Assembly (NCBI GenBank): GCA_030043495.1
Contig: JASHXO010000017.1
Coordinates: 1-6,736, forward strand
Source: Candidatus Rhabdochlamydia sp.
Lineage (GTDB): Bacteria; Chlamydiota; Chlamydiia; Chlamydiales; Rhabdochlamydiaceae
DNA: 6,736 nt
Direction of reading: 5' to 3'
Below, in pieces: positions 1-6,629 of this stretch. The position numbers and the translations under genes were made by a program. Each line of letters begins with the position of its first letter. The stretch's first letter is position 1. The notes beneath the pieces were generated by a model. The model worked only from the letters and a program-made list of their open reading frames with translations, had not been told where the DNA came from and did no database searches.

Positions 1-408
1 AAGCGTGGACAACAGAGGATCAGCGAAAAGAAGCTTTGGCCAGGATATATTTTGGTCAAAATGAATTTGACTGATGACTCGTGGATGTATGTGCGAAATT
101 CGAATGGTGTATTAGGATTTCTGGGCGGTGAAAAGCCAACCCCTCTTGCTCAGGGCGAAGTCGATGAAATTCTAAGGGATCTCGAAGAAAAGAAAAAAGG
201 CATTGTTCAAAAACACAATATTATGCCTGGGGACAAAGTCAAAATTACAGACGGCGTATTTGTCAATTTCATCGGGACTGTTCAAGAGGTTTTCCACGAC
301 AAAGGACGGCTTAGCGTACTCGTTTCGATCTTTGGCCGCGAAACTCGGGTCGACGATCTTGAATTTTGGCAAGTGGAACAAGTTCTTACTGAAACTGAAC
401 TTTCATAA
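1..408 (+). CDS. nusG: Transcription termination/antitermination protein NusG, 3' part (5' end outside window)
   Basis: The frame is open from base 1 to the TAA at 406-408, giving 135 residues. The first residues, KRGQQRISEKKLWPGYILVKM, align with the E. coli NusG segment around RKSERKFFPGYVLVQM, so roughly 45-50 N-terminal residues lie upstream. An ATG or TTG inside the window is not the true start. Visible are the second half of the NGN domain, which binds the polymerase clamp, then a linker, then the C-terminal KOW domain (IMPGDKVKITDGVFVNFIGT through SIFGRET). The KOW phenylalanine in IFGR, which in E. coli contacts S10 and Rho, is present. NusG rides on elongating RNA polymerase, suppresses pausing, and links it to Rho or the leading ribosome. 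Its position before rplK is the widely conserved nusG-rplK-rplA order; secE probably lies just upstream but is not seen. Confidence 0.96.
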   Translation, partial: KRGQQRISEKKLWPGYILVKMNLTDDSWMYVRNSNGVLGFLGGEKPTPLAQGEVDEILRDLEEKKKGIVQKHNIMPGDKVKITDGVFVNFIGTVQEVFHDKGRLSVLVSIFGRETRVDDLEFWQVEQVLTETELS

Positions 409-418
409 CAATTGATTC

Positions 419-438
419 CTCCTTTGCCTCTAAAGGAG
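419..438 (+). promoter_or_regulatory. Small hairpin in the nusG-rplK spacer
   Basis: The sequence CTCCTTTGCCTCTAAAGGAG forms a perfect 7-bp stem (419-425 with 432-438) around a 6-base loop. It is followed by seven A residues, and a short run of five T appears only about 10 bases further on, so it is not a convincing + strand intrinsic terminator. Its 5' arm, preceded by one C (418-425, CCTCCTTT), matches the anti-Shine-Dalgarno core of bacterial 16S rRNA. The arm could therefore pair either with its AAAGGAG partner or with the weak GAGG in front of rplK (463-466). A role in rplK translation or mRNA processing is only a hypothesis; the base pairing itself is plain in the sequence. Confidence 0.4.
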
Positions 439-477
439 AAAAAAATAGTTTTTATAGATTTTGAGGTTTAACAAACA

Positions 478-906
478 ATGGCAAAGAAGATAGTAAAAAT
501 TATCAAGCTGCAAATTCCCGCAGGTAAAGCAAATCCAGCACCGCCCATCGGTCCTGCTCTTGGCGGCGCCGGAATCAACATCATGGGATTCTGTAAGGAA
601 TTTAATGCTAAAACACAAGATAAAGCAGGGGACATCCTTCCTGTCGAGATCACAGTTTATCAAGACAAATCTTTTTCTTTTGTTACCAAGCAGCCGCCCG
701 TTTCTCGCATGATTCTCAAAGAATTGAACATCGAAAAAGGGTCAAAGATTCCGAACAGAGAAAAAGTCGGCAAGCTCACAAAATCGCAAGTGAGAAAAAT
801 TGCCAAAAACAAACTCCAAGATATGCGCGCAGCTTCTGAAGAAGCTGCAATGATGCTTGTCATGGGCACAGCGCGTTCTATGGGAGTAGATATTATCGAA
901 GGGTAG
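478..906 (+). CDS. rplK: 50S ribosomal protein L11
   Basis: The protein has 142 residues, the normal L11 length. The N-terminal domain carries the proline-rich element [14 protein letters not shown] (residues 17-30), the hinge that binds thiostrepton and works with elongation factors, followed by [15 protein letters not shown]. The C-terminal 23S rRNA-binding domain contains [15 protein letters not shown] and ends with [10 protein letters not shown] (130-139). L11 sits at the base of the L10-L12 stalk in the GTPase-associated centre and in many bacteria is needed to activate the stringent factor. The start is fixed by an in-frame TAA at 469-471 just upstream, with GAGG at 463-466, 11 bases before the ATG, as a modest ribosome binding site. 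Within the family signature, the usual basic and acidic residues before GTARSMG are replaced by methionines (M126 and M129). The spacing to nusG (69 bp) suggests co-transcription. Confidence 0.98.
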   Translation: MAKKIVKIIKLQIPAGKANPAPPIGPALGGAGINIMGFCKEFNAKTQDKAGDILPVEITVYQDKSFSFVTKQPPVSRMILKELNIEKGSKIPNREKVGKLTKSQVRKIAKNKLQDMRAASEEAAMMLVMGTARSMGVDIIEG

Positions 907-913
907 ACGGCCC

Positions 914-950
914 TTTAGAGCCTACTTAAGATGTTTAAGCAGGCTTTAGA
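914..950 (+). promoter_or_regulatory. Long imperfect hairpin between rplK and rplA (possible leader or autoregulatory structure)
   Basis: Bases 914-929 pair with 935-950 across a 5-base loop (GATGT). This gives a 16-position stem with one A-C mismatch and two G-U wobbles; the core is AGCCT and CTTAA on one side against TTAAG and AGGCT on the other. No T-run follows (the next bases are ATTTCCGTC), so it is not a typical intrinsic terminator. It lies inside a 97-bp spacer, where many bacteria have only a few bases between these genes. Ribosomal protein L1 is known to repress its own operon by binding mRNA, usually upstream of rplK, so a structured element directly before rplA is a reasonable candidate for such control. 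It could also be an RNase processing site. The function is inferred; only the pairing is seen. Confidence 0.45.
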
Positions 951-1003
951 ATTTCCGTCAAACAAGGATTGAAAGGTCCTATTATTATTTAAAGGAAATC
1001 AGA

Positions 1004-1714
1004 ATGCATCGAAGCAAAAGATTTCGGGAGATAGATAAAGTTGCGGATGTGACGAAAGTTTACGCCCTCGACGAAGCTATCGAAATTTTAAAAAAATGTC
1101 CACCGGTGAAATTTGATCAGTCGGTGGAACTATCGCTTAAAACAGGCGTCGATGTCCAGAAATCTGAGCAGCTAGTGCGTGGGACAGTATCACTACCGAA
1201 TGGTACTGGAAAACGCGTCGTTATTGTTGTTTTCGCTAAAGGCGATAAGATTAAAGAAGCGTTAAATGCTGGCGCAGACTTTGCTGGAAATGAAGAACTC
1301 TTTGAAAAAATCAAATCGGGGTGGCTCGATTTTGATGCTGTGATCGCAACTCCTGATATGATGCGCGATCTCGGAAAACTCGCTAAAATTCTCGGGCCGC
1401 GTGGACTGATGCCAACGCCAAAAGCGGGAACGGTGACAGCAGATGTCGCTAAAGCGATTGCCGAGGTCAAAGGGGGCAAGATCGAGTTTAAGTCTGACAA
1501 GCATGGTGTGATTAACACGATGGCAGGTAAACTTTCTTTTCAAACTGCGAAGCTCAAAGAGAATATTGTCGCGATCCTTTCTGCAATCGTGAAGCAGAAG
1601 CCGGCCAGTGCGAAAGGGATCTTTCTCAAATCTCTCGCCATTTCTTCAACAATGGGGCCTGGCATGAAAATCGATTTGCAAACGATCACGGAAATTCAAG
1701 GAGCTAAAGAGTAA
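1004..1714 (+). CDS. rplA: 50S ribosomal protein L1
   Basis: The protein has 236 residues, slightly above the usual 229-234. It shows domain I residues [20 protein letters not shown], then domain II, then the L1 signature region [20 protein letters not shown] and [13 protein letters not shown]. Next comes the return to domain I with [17 protein letters not shown], and the C-terminal TMGPGMKID segment. L1 binds helices 76-78 of 23S rRNA, forms the mobile stalk that helps release deacylated tRNA from the E site, and is a translational repressor of its own mRNA in several bacteria. The start is supported by AAAGGA at 991-996, 7 bases before the ATG, inside an A+T-rich tract that may aid ribosome loading. 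The last codons contain the Shine-Dalgarno for rplJ, which starts 3 bp after this stop. Confidence 0.98.
   Translation: MHRSKRFREIDKVADVTKVYALDEAIEILKKCPPVKFDQSVELSLKTGVDVQKSEQLVRGTVSLPNGTGKRVVIVVFAKGDKIKEALNAGADFAGNEELFEKIKSGWLDFDAVIATPDMMRDLGKLAKILGPRGLMPTPKAGTVTADVAKAIAEVKGGKIEFKSDKHGVINTMAGKLSFQTAKLKENIVAILSAIVKQKPASAKGIFLKSLAISSTMGPGMKIDLQTITEIQGAKE
1698..1703 (+). promoter_or_regulatory. Shine-Dalgarno for rplJ, embedded in the end of rplA
   Basis: AAGGAG lies within the last rplA codons, 14 bases before the rplJ ATG. This is longer than the optimum, so re-initiation by ribosomes finishing rplA is the likelier main route. The arrangement implies translational coupling of L1 and L10; that is an inference from spacing. 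Confidence 0.6.
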
Positions 1715-1717
1715 GAT

Positions 1718-2242
1718 ATGAGACCGGAAAAGCAATTACTTCTCGATGAGATAAAAGATAAGATTGCCGGTTCCAAAGCGGTCGTGCTCACCAGCTATAA
1801 GCGACTCGAGCCTAATGCAGCCGCAATGTTTCGCATCAATTTAGCGAAGACGGGCGGTTCTTTAGAAGTCGTTAAAAAGCGGGTGCTCATCAAAGCAGCG
1901 CAAGTTGCTGGTGTCGCCTTAGATCCTGCTCTGTTACAAGGACACATTGCTGTTGTCTTTGCCAATGAAGACCCCATTCAAACGACAAAGGCTGTATTTC
2001 AGTTCTGTAAGGAGAATGAAGAAGTTTTAGAAGTTATCGGCGGAAGGTTTGAAGGCGCACTCTGTTCAGCGAGCGATGTCGAACAGATTTCCAAGCTTCC
2101 GAGCAAGGATGAAATGCGCTCCCAATTTTTGGGTACGCTCGAAGCACCGCTTTCGCAAACACTGGCGGTCATTGAAGCCTTGCTCACTTCTGTCATGCAC
2201 TGCTTAGACAATAAGTCTGAAGCAAAGTTAACTCTTAAATAA
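1718..2242 (+). CDS. rplJ: 50S ribosomal protein L10
   Basis: The protein has 174 residues, within the L10 family range of about 165-178. The N-terminal globular domain that binds 23S rRNA and L11 is recognisable from [37 protein letters not shown] and the [17 protein letters not shown] strand-turn. The C-terminal part (from about residue 130) is a long amphipathic helix, including [20 protein letters not shown], onto which L7/L12 dimers dock. L10 is thus the scaffold of the stalk that recruits translational GTPases. Only 3 bp separate it from rplA, so the separate structured L10 leader known upstream of rplJ in E. coli and B. subtilis has no room here unless it lies within the rplA coding sequence. 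rplL follows after 29 bp, matching the functional L10-L12 pair. Confidence 0.97.
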   Translation: MRPEKQLLLDEIKDKIAGSKAVVLTSYKRLEPNAAAMFRINLAKTGGSLEVVKKRVLIKAAQVAGVALDPALLQGHIAVVFANEDPIQTTKAVFQFCKENEEVLEVIGGRFEGALCSASDVEQISKLPSKDEMRSQFLGTLEAPLSQTLAVIEALLTSVMHCLDNKSEAKLTLK

Positions 2243-2257
2243 AAAACAAGATCAATC

Positions 2258-2264
2258 AAAGAGG
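2258..2264 (+). promoter_or_regulatory. Shine-Dalgarno that selects the GTG start of rplL
   Basis: AAAGAGG sits 7 bases before the GTG at 2272-2274. The next in-frame ATG is codon 22, inside the conserved dimerisation domain, so this site and the GTG together define the start. Confidence 0.75.
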
Positions 2265-2271
2265 TTGTACC

Positions 2272-2664
2272 GTGTCTACTCAACAAAATATTGATACATT
2301 AGTCGAACAACTTAGCCAATTGAGCGTTCTCGATATGGCAAAATTAAAAGCCGCACTCGAAGAGAAGTGGGGCGTAAAAGCCGCAGCTGCTGCACCCATG
2401 ATGATGGCTGCTCCTGCTGCTGCTCCTCCTCCTGCTGCGGAATCCACTGAATTCAAAGTGACACTGGAAGCGACTCCAGATGATAAGAAGATCGGTGTGA
2501 TTAAGGTTGTCCGTGAAATCACCGGCCTTGGCCTCAAAGAAGCTAAGGACATGGTCGACGCCGCTCCAAAAGTTTTAAAAGAGAGCTGCGCTAAAGCGGA
2601 AGCAGATGAGATTTCTAAGAAAATCACAACTGCCGGTGGAAAAGTGACCTTGAAAGGTCTTTAA
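2272..2664 (+). CDS. rplL: 50S ribosomal protein L7/L12
   Basis: The protein has 130 residues and starts at GTG. The N-terminal dimerisation domain (about 1-35; [26 protein letters not shown]) binds the L10 C-terminal helix. An Ala/Pro/Met hinge follows (37-56, including [16 protein letters not shown]). The C-terminal domain (about 58-130) contacts elongation and initiation factors and carries the classic [20 protein letters not shown] and [11 protein letters not shown] stretch. Multiple dimers form the flexible stalk that recruits and stimulates translational GTPases. Oddities are three consecutive methionines at 43-45 and a single cysteine at 106 in the factor-binding domain; E. coli L7/L12 has no cysteine. 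A non-ATG start is notable for a protein needed in several copies per ribosome, but the Shine-Dalgarno is well placed. The gene closes the ribosomal part of the cluster and is followed by a strong terminator. Confidence 0.97.
   Translation: MSTQQNIDTLVEQLSQLSVLDMAKLKAALEEKWGVKAAAAAPMMMAAPAAAPPPAAESTEFKVTLEATPDDKKIGVIKVVREITGLGLKEAKDMVDAAPKVLKESCAKAEADEISKKITTAGGKVTLKGL
2407..2438 (+). repeat. GCT/CCT triplet-repeat tract encoding the L7/L12 hinge
   Basis: An uninterrupted run of GCT and CCT triplets encodes [11 protein letters not shown] (residues 46-56) in rplL. Low-complexity Ala/Pro hinges are normal for L7/L12, but here nearly every codon has the form (G/C)CT. This makes the tract a plausible replication-slippage site for hinge-length variation without frameshift. 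Length variation is inferred, not seen. Confidence 0.6.
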
Positions 2665-2681
2665 TCGCCGTTTTAGCTGGG

Positions 2682-2741
2682 AACAACAAAGGGCAGAAGT
2701 CATGAAAAATTGACTTCTGCTCGTTGTTTTTAATTTTTTTT
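2682..2741 (+). terminator. Rho-independent terminator or attenuator between rplL and rpoB
   Basis: GGGCAGAAGTCA (2691-2702) pairs with TGACTTCTGCTC (2711-2722), one pair being G-U. The stem is extended after a 3-base AAA bulge by AACAAC (2682-2687) against GTTGTT (2723-2728). This totals 18 pairs with an 8-base loop. The stem runs straight into TTTTTAATTTTTTTT, ending at 2741, a textbook U-tract. It begins 18 bases after the rplL stop. In E. coli a partial attenuator in the same rplL-rpoB position lowers rpoBC transcription below that of the ribosomal genes. Here the structure looks strong enough to end most transcripts, so rpoBC must rely on read-through, NusG-type antitermination or its own promoter. 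Confidence 0.9.
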
Positions 2742-2746
2742 AGAAT

Positions 2747-2821
2747 TTGACTACTCGAGAATACATAACTCGTGTTAGTAAAGTCTAGGATCATCGCGAG
2801 CTAAGCTCGCAAACATATTAT
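2747..2821 (+). promoter_or_regulatory. Possible rpoB promoter region (weak evidence)
   Basis: After the terminator there are two partial promoter candidates. TTGACT at 2747-2752 matches the sigma-70 -35 consensus at five of six positions, but no good -10 lies 16-19 bases downstream. TATTAT at 2816-2821 matches the -10 consensus at five of six, but its -35 position falls in a GC-rich hairpin with no TTG. The two are too far apart to be one promoter. Chlamydial promoters are often poor matches to consensus, and the strong upstream terminator makes a promoter here biologically sensible, but the sequence alone does not settle it. Confidence 0.3.
2796..2810 (+). promoter_or_regulatory. Perfect GC-rich inverted repeat in the rpoB leader
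   Basis: GCGAGCTAAGCTCGC forms a perfect 6-bp stem with a 3-base TAA loop and ends 39 bases before the rpoB start. It has no T-run after it, so it is not a terminator. If TATTAT at 2816-2821 is a -10 element, this repeat covers most of the -35/spacer region, as an operator would. If transcription comes from upstream, it is a leader hairpin close to the ribosome binding site (AGGAG, 2837-2841). Neither role is proven. Confidence 0.4.
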
Positions 2822-2849
2822 AAGCTATTTAAGCGTAGGAGCCGTTTCG

Positions 2850-5800
2850 ATGTTAAAAAGGCCGCCTCAACGGGTGAGTTTTCGTGGCAGAGAAGAAATT
2901 ATTGATCTGCCGAACCTTATTGAAATCCAAATCAAATCCTATGACCAGTTTCTCCAAGCGGACAAAATGCCGCATGAAAGAGAAAACATTGGATTGCAAG
3001 AGGTCTTTACTGAAATATTCCCGATCAAGTCTTATGATGAGAAGACGATTCTCGAATTTATCTCTTATAATCTCGGGGTACCAAAATATACTCCTGAAGA
3101 GTGCATCCGCCGCGGAATTACTTACAACGTCACGCTCAAAGTGAAGTTTCGCCTGACCGACGAAACAGGAATTAAAGAAGAAGAAGTCTACATGGGGACA
3201 ATTCCTGTGATGACTGAAAAAGGGACGTTTATTGTTAACGGCGCAGAACGCGTTATCGTATCTCAATTGCATCGTTCTCCCGGGATTTCTTTTGAGCAAG
3301 AACGCCACATTAAAGGGTCGACCATCTATTCATTCCGGATTATCCCTTATCGCGGGAGCTGGCTCGAAGGTGCATTTGATATCAACGATTTAATCTACGT
3401 CTACATCGATCGCAAAAAACGCCGCCGCAAGATTTTAGCCACCTCTTTCATCCGCACGCTGGGTTACTCTACAGATGCCGATATTATCGAAGAATTTTTC
3501 AGTACGATCAAGGTCAAGATTAAGTCGGATAAGGACTTCCCGAAACTCGTTGGAAAAATCTTAGCCGAAGACGTCGTTGATGAAGAAAGCGGTGTTGCTT
3601 TCGGTAAAGCTTCCGAGAAGCTTACAACAGCGATGTTAAAGAGGATGCTCGATGCCGGCATTTCTGCAGTCCGCATTGCCGAAGACGCTGACGAAACGAG
3701 CCCGATCATCAAAATGCTTGCCAAAGATCCAACTGACTCTTACGAATCCGCGTTAAAGGATTTTTATCGTAAGATCCGACCTGGCGAACCTGCAACATTG
3801 TCGAACGCGCGTTCTGCCATCATGCGCCTCTTCTTCGATCCGAAACGTTATAATTTGGGACGAGTCGGACGATATAAGCTCAATCGCAAGCTTGGTTTTG
3901 AAGTCAGTGACGAAGAGCTCAATATTGTCACCTTGCGTAAAGAAGATGTCATCGGTGCGCTCAAGTATCTCATCCGCCTCAAAAAAGGCGAAGAAGGAGT
4001 CAATGTCGATGATATCGATCATCTTGGCAACCGCCGTGTCCGTTCAGTCGGCGAGCTGATCCAGAACCAGTGCCGTATTGGTCTTGCACGCATGGAAAAA
4101 ATCATTAAAGAACGTATGAACCTCTTTGATTTTACTTCTGATACTTTGACGCCTGGCAAAGTCGTCTCAGCAAAAGGACTCGCAGGTGTGCTGAAAGACT
4201 TCTTCGGCAGATCACAACTTTCTCAATTTATGGATCAGACCAACCCTGTTGCTGAATTAACGCACAAGCGCCGTCTATCGTCACTTGGGCCTGGCGGTTT
4301 GAACCGTGAACGCGCAGGTTTTGAAGTGCGCGACGTTCATCCAAGCCACTATGGAAGGATCTGTCCTATTGAGACTCCCGAAGGGCCGAACATTGGATTG
4401 ATCACATCACTTTCTGCATTTGCAAAGATTAATGAATTCGGTTTTATCGAAACGCCATATCGAATCGTTCGCGATGGTATTGTCACTGAAGAAATCGAAT
4501 ACATGACAGCAGACCAGGAAGAAAACTGTGTGATCGCGCAAGCATCAGCGATTCTCGACGAACACAATATGTTTGTCGAGCCACTCTGCTGGGCCAGATA
4601 TAATGGTGAATCGCTCAAGATCGAGACGAGCAAGATCACGCACATGGATGTCTCGTCAAAACAGCTTGTATCGATTGTAACTGGTTTGATCCCGTTCCTT
4701 GAACATGACGATGCGAACCGCGCATTGATGGGATCCAACATGCAACGCCAAGGCGTACCGCTCCTTAAAACAGATTCGCCGATCGTCGGTACGGGACTTG
4801 AGCTACGTTCTGCCCGCGACTCTGGTGCTGTCGTCGTCGCTGAAGAAGATGGAACTGTCGAACACGTCGATGGTTTCAAGGTCATTATCGCTGCAAAGGC
4901 AAACCCACTCAACAAGAAGACCTATCTCCTTAAAAAATTCATGCGCTCCAATGCCGGCACATGTATCAACCAAACTCCGCTTTGCAATGTTGGAGATGTT
5001 GTGAAAGCTGGCGATGTGATCGCTGATGGACCTGCAACAGACAAGGGAGAGGTTGCTCTGGGCAAAAACGTGCTTGTCGCGTTCATGCCATGGTGCGGAT
5101 ACAACTACGAAGACGCGATCATTATCTCTGAAAAACTCTTAAAACTCGATTATTATACATCGATTTATCTCGAAGAGTTTGAACTGACTGCTCGCGATAC
5201 AAAACTTGGAAAAGAAGAGATCACTCGCGATATTCCTAACGTCTCTGAAGAAGCGCTAGCGAATTTAGGTGAGGATGGAATTATTCGCATCGGCGCTGAA
5301 GTGACGCCTGGTGATATTCTCGTCGGTAAGATCACGCCAAAATCGGAAACAGAGCTTGCGCCTGAAGAGCGTTTATTGCGTGCAATCTTCGGTGAAAAGG
5401 CTGCCGATGTTAAGGACGCATCTTTAACTGCACCTCCGGGAACAGAAGGTGTTGTCATGGATGTCAAAGTGTTCAGCCGCCGCGACCGTCTTTCTAAAAC
5501 AGATGATGAACTTGTCGAAGAAGCAAGCCGTATCAAAGATATCCATCAGGATTATAAAACCAAAGAAGCGGAGCTCATGATCGAGTACCATGAAAAGCTC
5601 GGCGCTCTGCTGCTTGGTGAAACAGCTCTTGCTCCAATCATGCACCGCAAAACAGGGGATATCATTGTCAAAGAAGGTGAAGTGATCACCCAAGACATGC
5701 TCGAAACACTAGAATCGGAAAAACCTGAAGATCTCATCATCGGCGAAGCAGAAGTTTATAGTACGCTGAAAACTTTAATGCGCGAATACGATACGGCTAT

Positions 5801-6614
5801 GCAGACGTTGCAGACGTTGCATAAGTCTGAGGTTGAGTATACGCGCAAAGGGGACACAGAGCTCGATCCAGGCGTCATCCGCCAAGTGAAAGTCTATGTT
5901 GCTTCCAAGCGCAAACTACAAGTTGGAGACAAGATGGCAGGCCGCCACGGAAACAAGGGCGTTGTCTCGAAGATTGTTCCTGAGCAAGATATGCCATATC
6001 TCTCCAATGGAGAGACAGTCGAGATCATCCTCAATCCACTCGGTGTGCCTTCTCGTATGAACATGGGCCAGCTTCTTGAGACGCATCTCGGCTATGCGGC
6101 AAGAAAAGCAGGGATCTATGTTAGGAGCCCGGTCTTCGAAGGATTCCCAGAATCACGTATTTGGCAGATGATGAAGGAGCTCGGACTGCCGGAAGATGGC
6201 AAGAGCCATTTGTATGATGGAAGGACCGGCGAGCGCTTTGAAAACCGAGTCGTTGTCGGCTACATCTATATGCTGAAACTGAGCCACCTCGTTGCTGATA
6301 AGATCCACGCACGTTCGATTGGACCTTATTCTCTTGTCACGCAACAACCACTTGGTGGTAAAGCTCAAATGGGCGGTCAGCGCTTTGGAGAGATGGAAGT
6401 ATGGGCGCTGGAAGCTTATGGCGCAGCAAACCTCCTTCAAGAGATGCTTACCGTCAAATCGGACGATGTCGCCGGACGTACCCGCATTTACGAATCTATC
6501 GTAAAAGGGGAAAATGTTTTAACAGCAGGAACGCCTGAATCCTTCAATGTTCTCGTGAAGGAGATGCAAGGTCTTTGCTTAGATGTGCGCACAGAAAGCG
6601 CATCAGAAGTTTAA
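2850..6614 (+). CDS. rpoB: DNA-directed RNA polymerase subunit beta
   Basis: The protein has 1254 residues, close to chlamydial RpoB (about 1252) and shorter than E. coli (1342). In order it shows an N-terminal protrusion/lobe with [12 protein letters not shown] (134-145), then the rifampicin-pocket fork region [16 protein letters not shown] (451-466). D462, H472 and S477 there correspond to E. coli D516, H526 and S531, and [20 protein letters not shown] and [11 protein letters not shown] follow. The active-site acidic pair is E754-D755 in [10 protein letters not shown] charged, helical insertion spans about 895-1005, in the position of E. coli beta-i9. The family signature [13 protein letters not shown] (1026-1038) has catalytic-centre lysines K1028 and K1036, and the C-terminal beta'-binding segment includes [20 protein letters not shown] (1169-1188). 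Beta forms one pincer of the RNA polymerase core. The start follows AGGAG (2837-2841) by 8 bases. The resistance-linked residues D462, H472 and S477 are the wild-type sensitive forms. Confidence 0.99.
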   Translation: MLKRPPQRVSFRGREEIIDLPNLIEIQIKSYDQFLQADKMPHERENIGLQEVFTEIFPIKSYDEKTILEFISYNLGVPKYTPEECIRRGITYNVTLKVKFRLTDETGIKEEEVYMGTIPVMTEKGTFIVNGAERVIVSQLHRSPGISFEQERHIKGSTIYSFRIIPYRGSWLEGAFDINDLIYVYIDRKKRRRKILATSFIRTLGYSTDADIIEEFFSTIKVKIKSDKDFPKLVGKILAEDVVDEESGVAFGKASEKLTTAMLKRMLDAGISAVRIAEDADETSPIIKMLAKDPTDSYESALKDFYRKIRPGEPATLSNARSAIMRLFFDPKRYNLGRVGRYKLNRKLGFEVSDEELNIVTLRKEDVIGALKYLIRLKKGEEGVNVDDIDHLGNRRVRSVGELIQNQCRIGLARMEKIIKERMNLFDFTSDTLTPGKVVSAKGLAGVLKDFFGRSQLSQFMDQTNPVAELTHKRRLSSLGPGGLNRERAGFEVRDVHPSHYGRICPIETPEGPNIGLITSLSAFAKINEFGFIETPYRIVRDGIVTEEIEYMTADQEENCVIAQASAILDEHNMFVEPLCWARYNGESLKIETSKITHMDVSSKQLVSIVTGLIPFLEHDDANRALMGSNMQRQGVPLLKTDSPIVGTGLELRSARDSGAVVVAEEDGTVEHVDGFKVIIAAKANPLNKKTYLLKKFMRSNAGTCINQTPLCNVGDVVKAGDVIADGPATDKGEVALGKNVLVAFMPWCGYNYEDAIIISEKLLKLDYYTSIYLEEFELTARDTKLGKEEITRDIPNVSEEALANLGEDGIIRIGAEVTPGDILVGKITPKSETELAPEERLLRAIFGEKAADVKDASLTAPPGTEGVVMDVKVFSRRDRLSKTDDELVEEASRIKDIHQDYKTKEAELMIEYHEKLGALLLGETALAPIMHRKTGDIIVKEGEVITQDMLETLESEKPEDLIIGEAEVYSTLKTLMREYDTAMQTLQTLHKSEVEYTRKGDTELDPGVIRQVKVYVASKRKLQVGDKMAGRHGNKGVVSKIVPEQDMPYLSNGETVEIILNPLGVPSRMNMGQLLETHLGYAARKAGIYVRSPVFEGFPESRIWQMMKELGLPEDGKSHLYDGRTGERFENRVVVGYIYMLKLSHLVADKIHARSIGPYSLVTQQPLGGKAQMGGQRFGEMEVWALEAYGAANLLQEMLTVKSDDVAGRTRIYESIVKGENVLTAGTPESFNVLVKEMQGLCLDVRTESASEV
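5801..5820 (+). repeat. 9-bp tandem duplication inside the rpoB insertion domain
   Basis: GCAGACGTT occurs twice head to tail (5801-5809 and 5810-5818), followed by GC. In frame it yields QTLQTL at residues 985-990. It lies in the lineage-variable insertion domain just before the conserved core resumes. The exact nucleotide identity of both copies suggests a recent slippage duplication, though chance identity in so short a unit is possible. Confidence 0.6.
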
Positions 6615-6620
6615 AGGGAG
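6613..6620 (+). promoter_or_regulatory. Shine-Dalgarno for rpoC overlapping the rpoB stop codon
   Basis: AAAGGGAG begins within the rpoB TAA (6612-6614) and lies 9 bases before the rpoC ATG. The overlap favours translational coupling, which would help keep beta and beta' at equal amounts. Confidence 0.75.
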
Positions 6621-6629
6621 AATAGCTTC

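Noticed and set aside
914..950. rplK-rplA hairpin as an intrinsic terminator
   Set aside because: There is no U-tract after the stem, and termination here would cut off essential rplA, rplJ and rplL.
969..988. TTGAAA followed by TATTAT as a possible rplA promoter
   Set aside because: TTGAAA (969-974) and TATTAT (980-985 or 983-988) are only 5-8 bases apart, far too close for a sigma-70 promoter, and a start from TATTAT would fall in the Shine-Dalgarno. It is more likely an A+T-rich ribosome-loading tract.
1117..1518. 133-codon open frame on the - strand opposite rplA
   Set aside because: It is entirely antisense to conserved L1 codons, with no recognisable domains; it is explained by codon bias of rplA.
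2280..2627. 115-codon open frame on the - strand opposite rplL
   Set aside because: Its alanine/glycine-rich stretch is the complement of the L7/L12 hinge triplets; there is no sign of an independent gene.
2853..3308. 151-codon open frame on the - strand covering the start of rpoB
   Set aside because: It ends in the first codons of rpoB and runs antisense to the conserved N-terminal domain; no family similarity is apparent.
4349..4915. 188-codon open frame on the - strand inside rpoB
   Set aside because: It lies wholly opposite conserved rpoB codons, has serine-rich low-quality composition, resembles no family I recognise, and has no independent context. It is a shadow of the rpoB reading frame.
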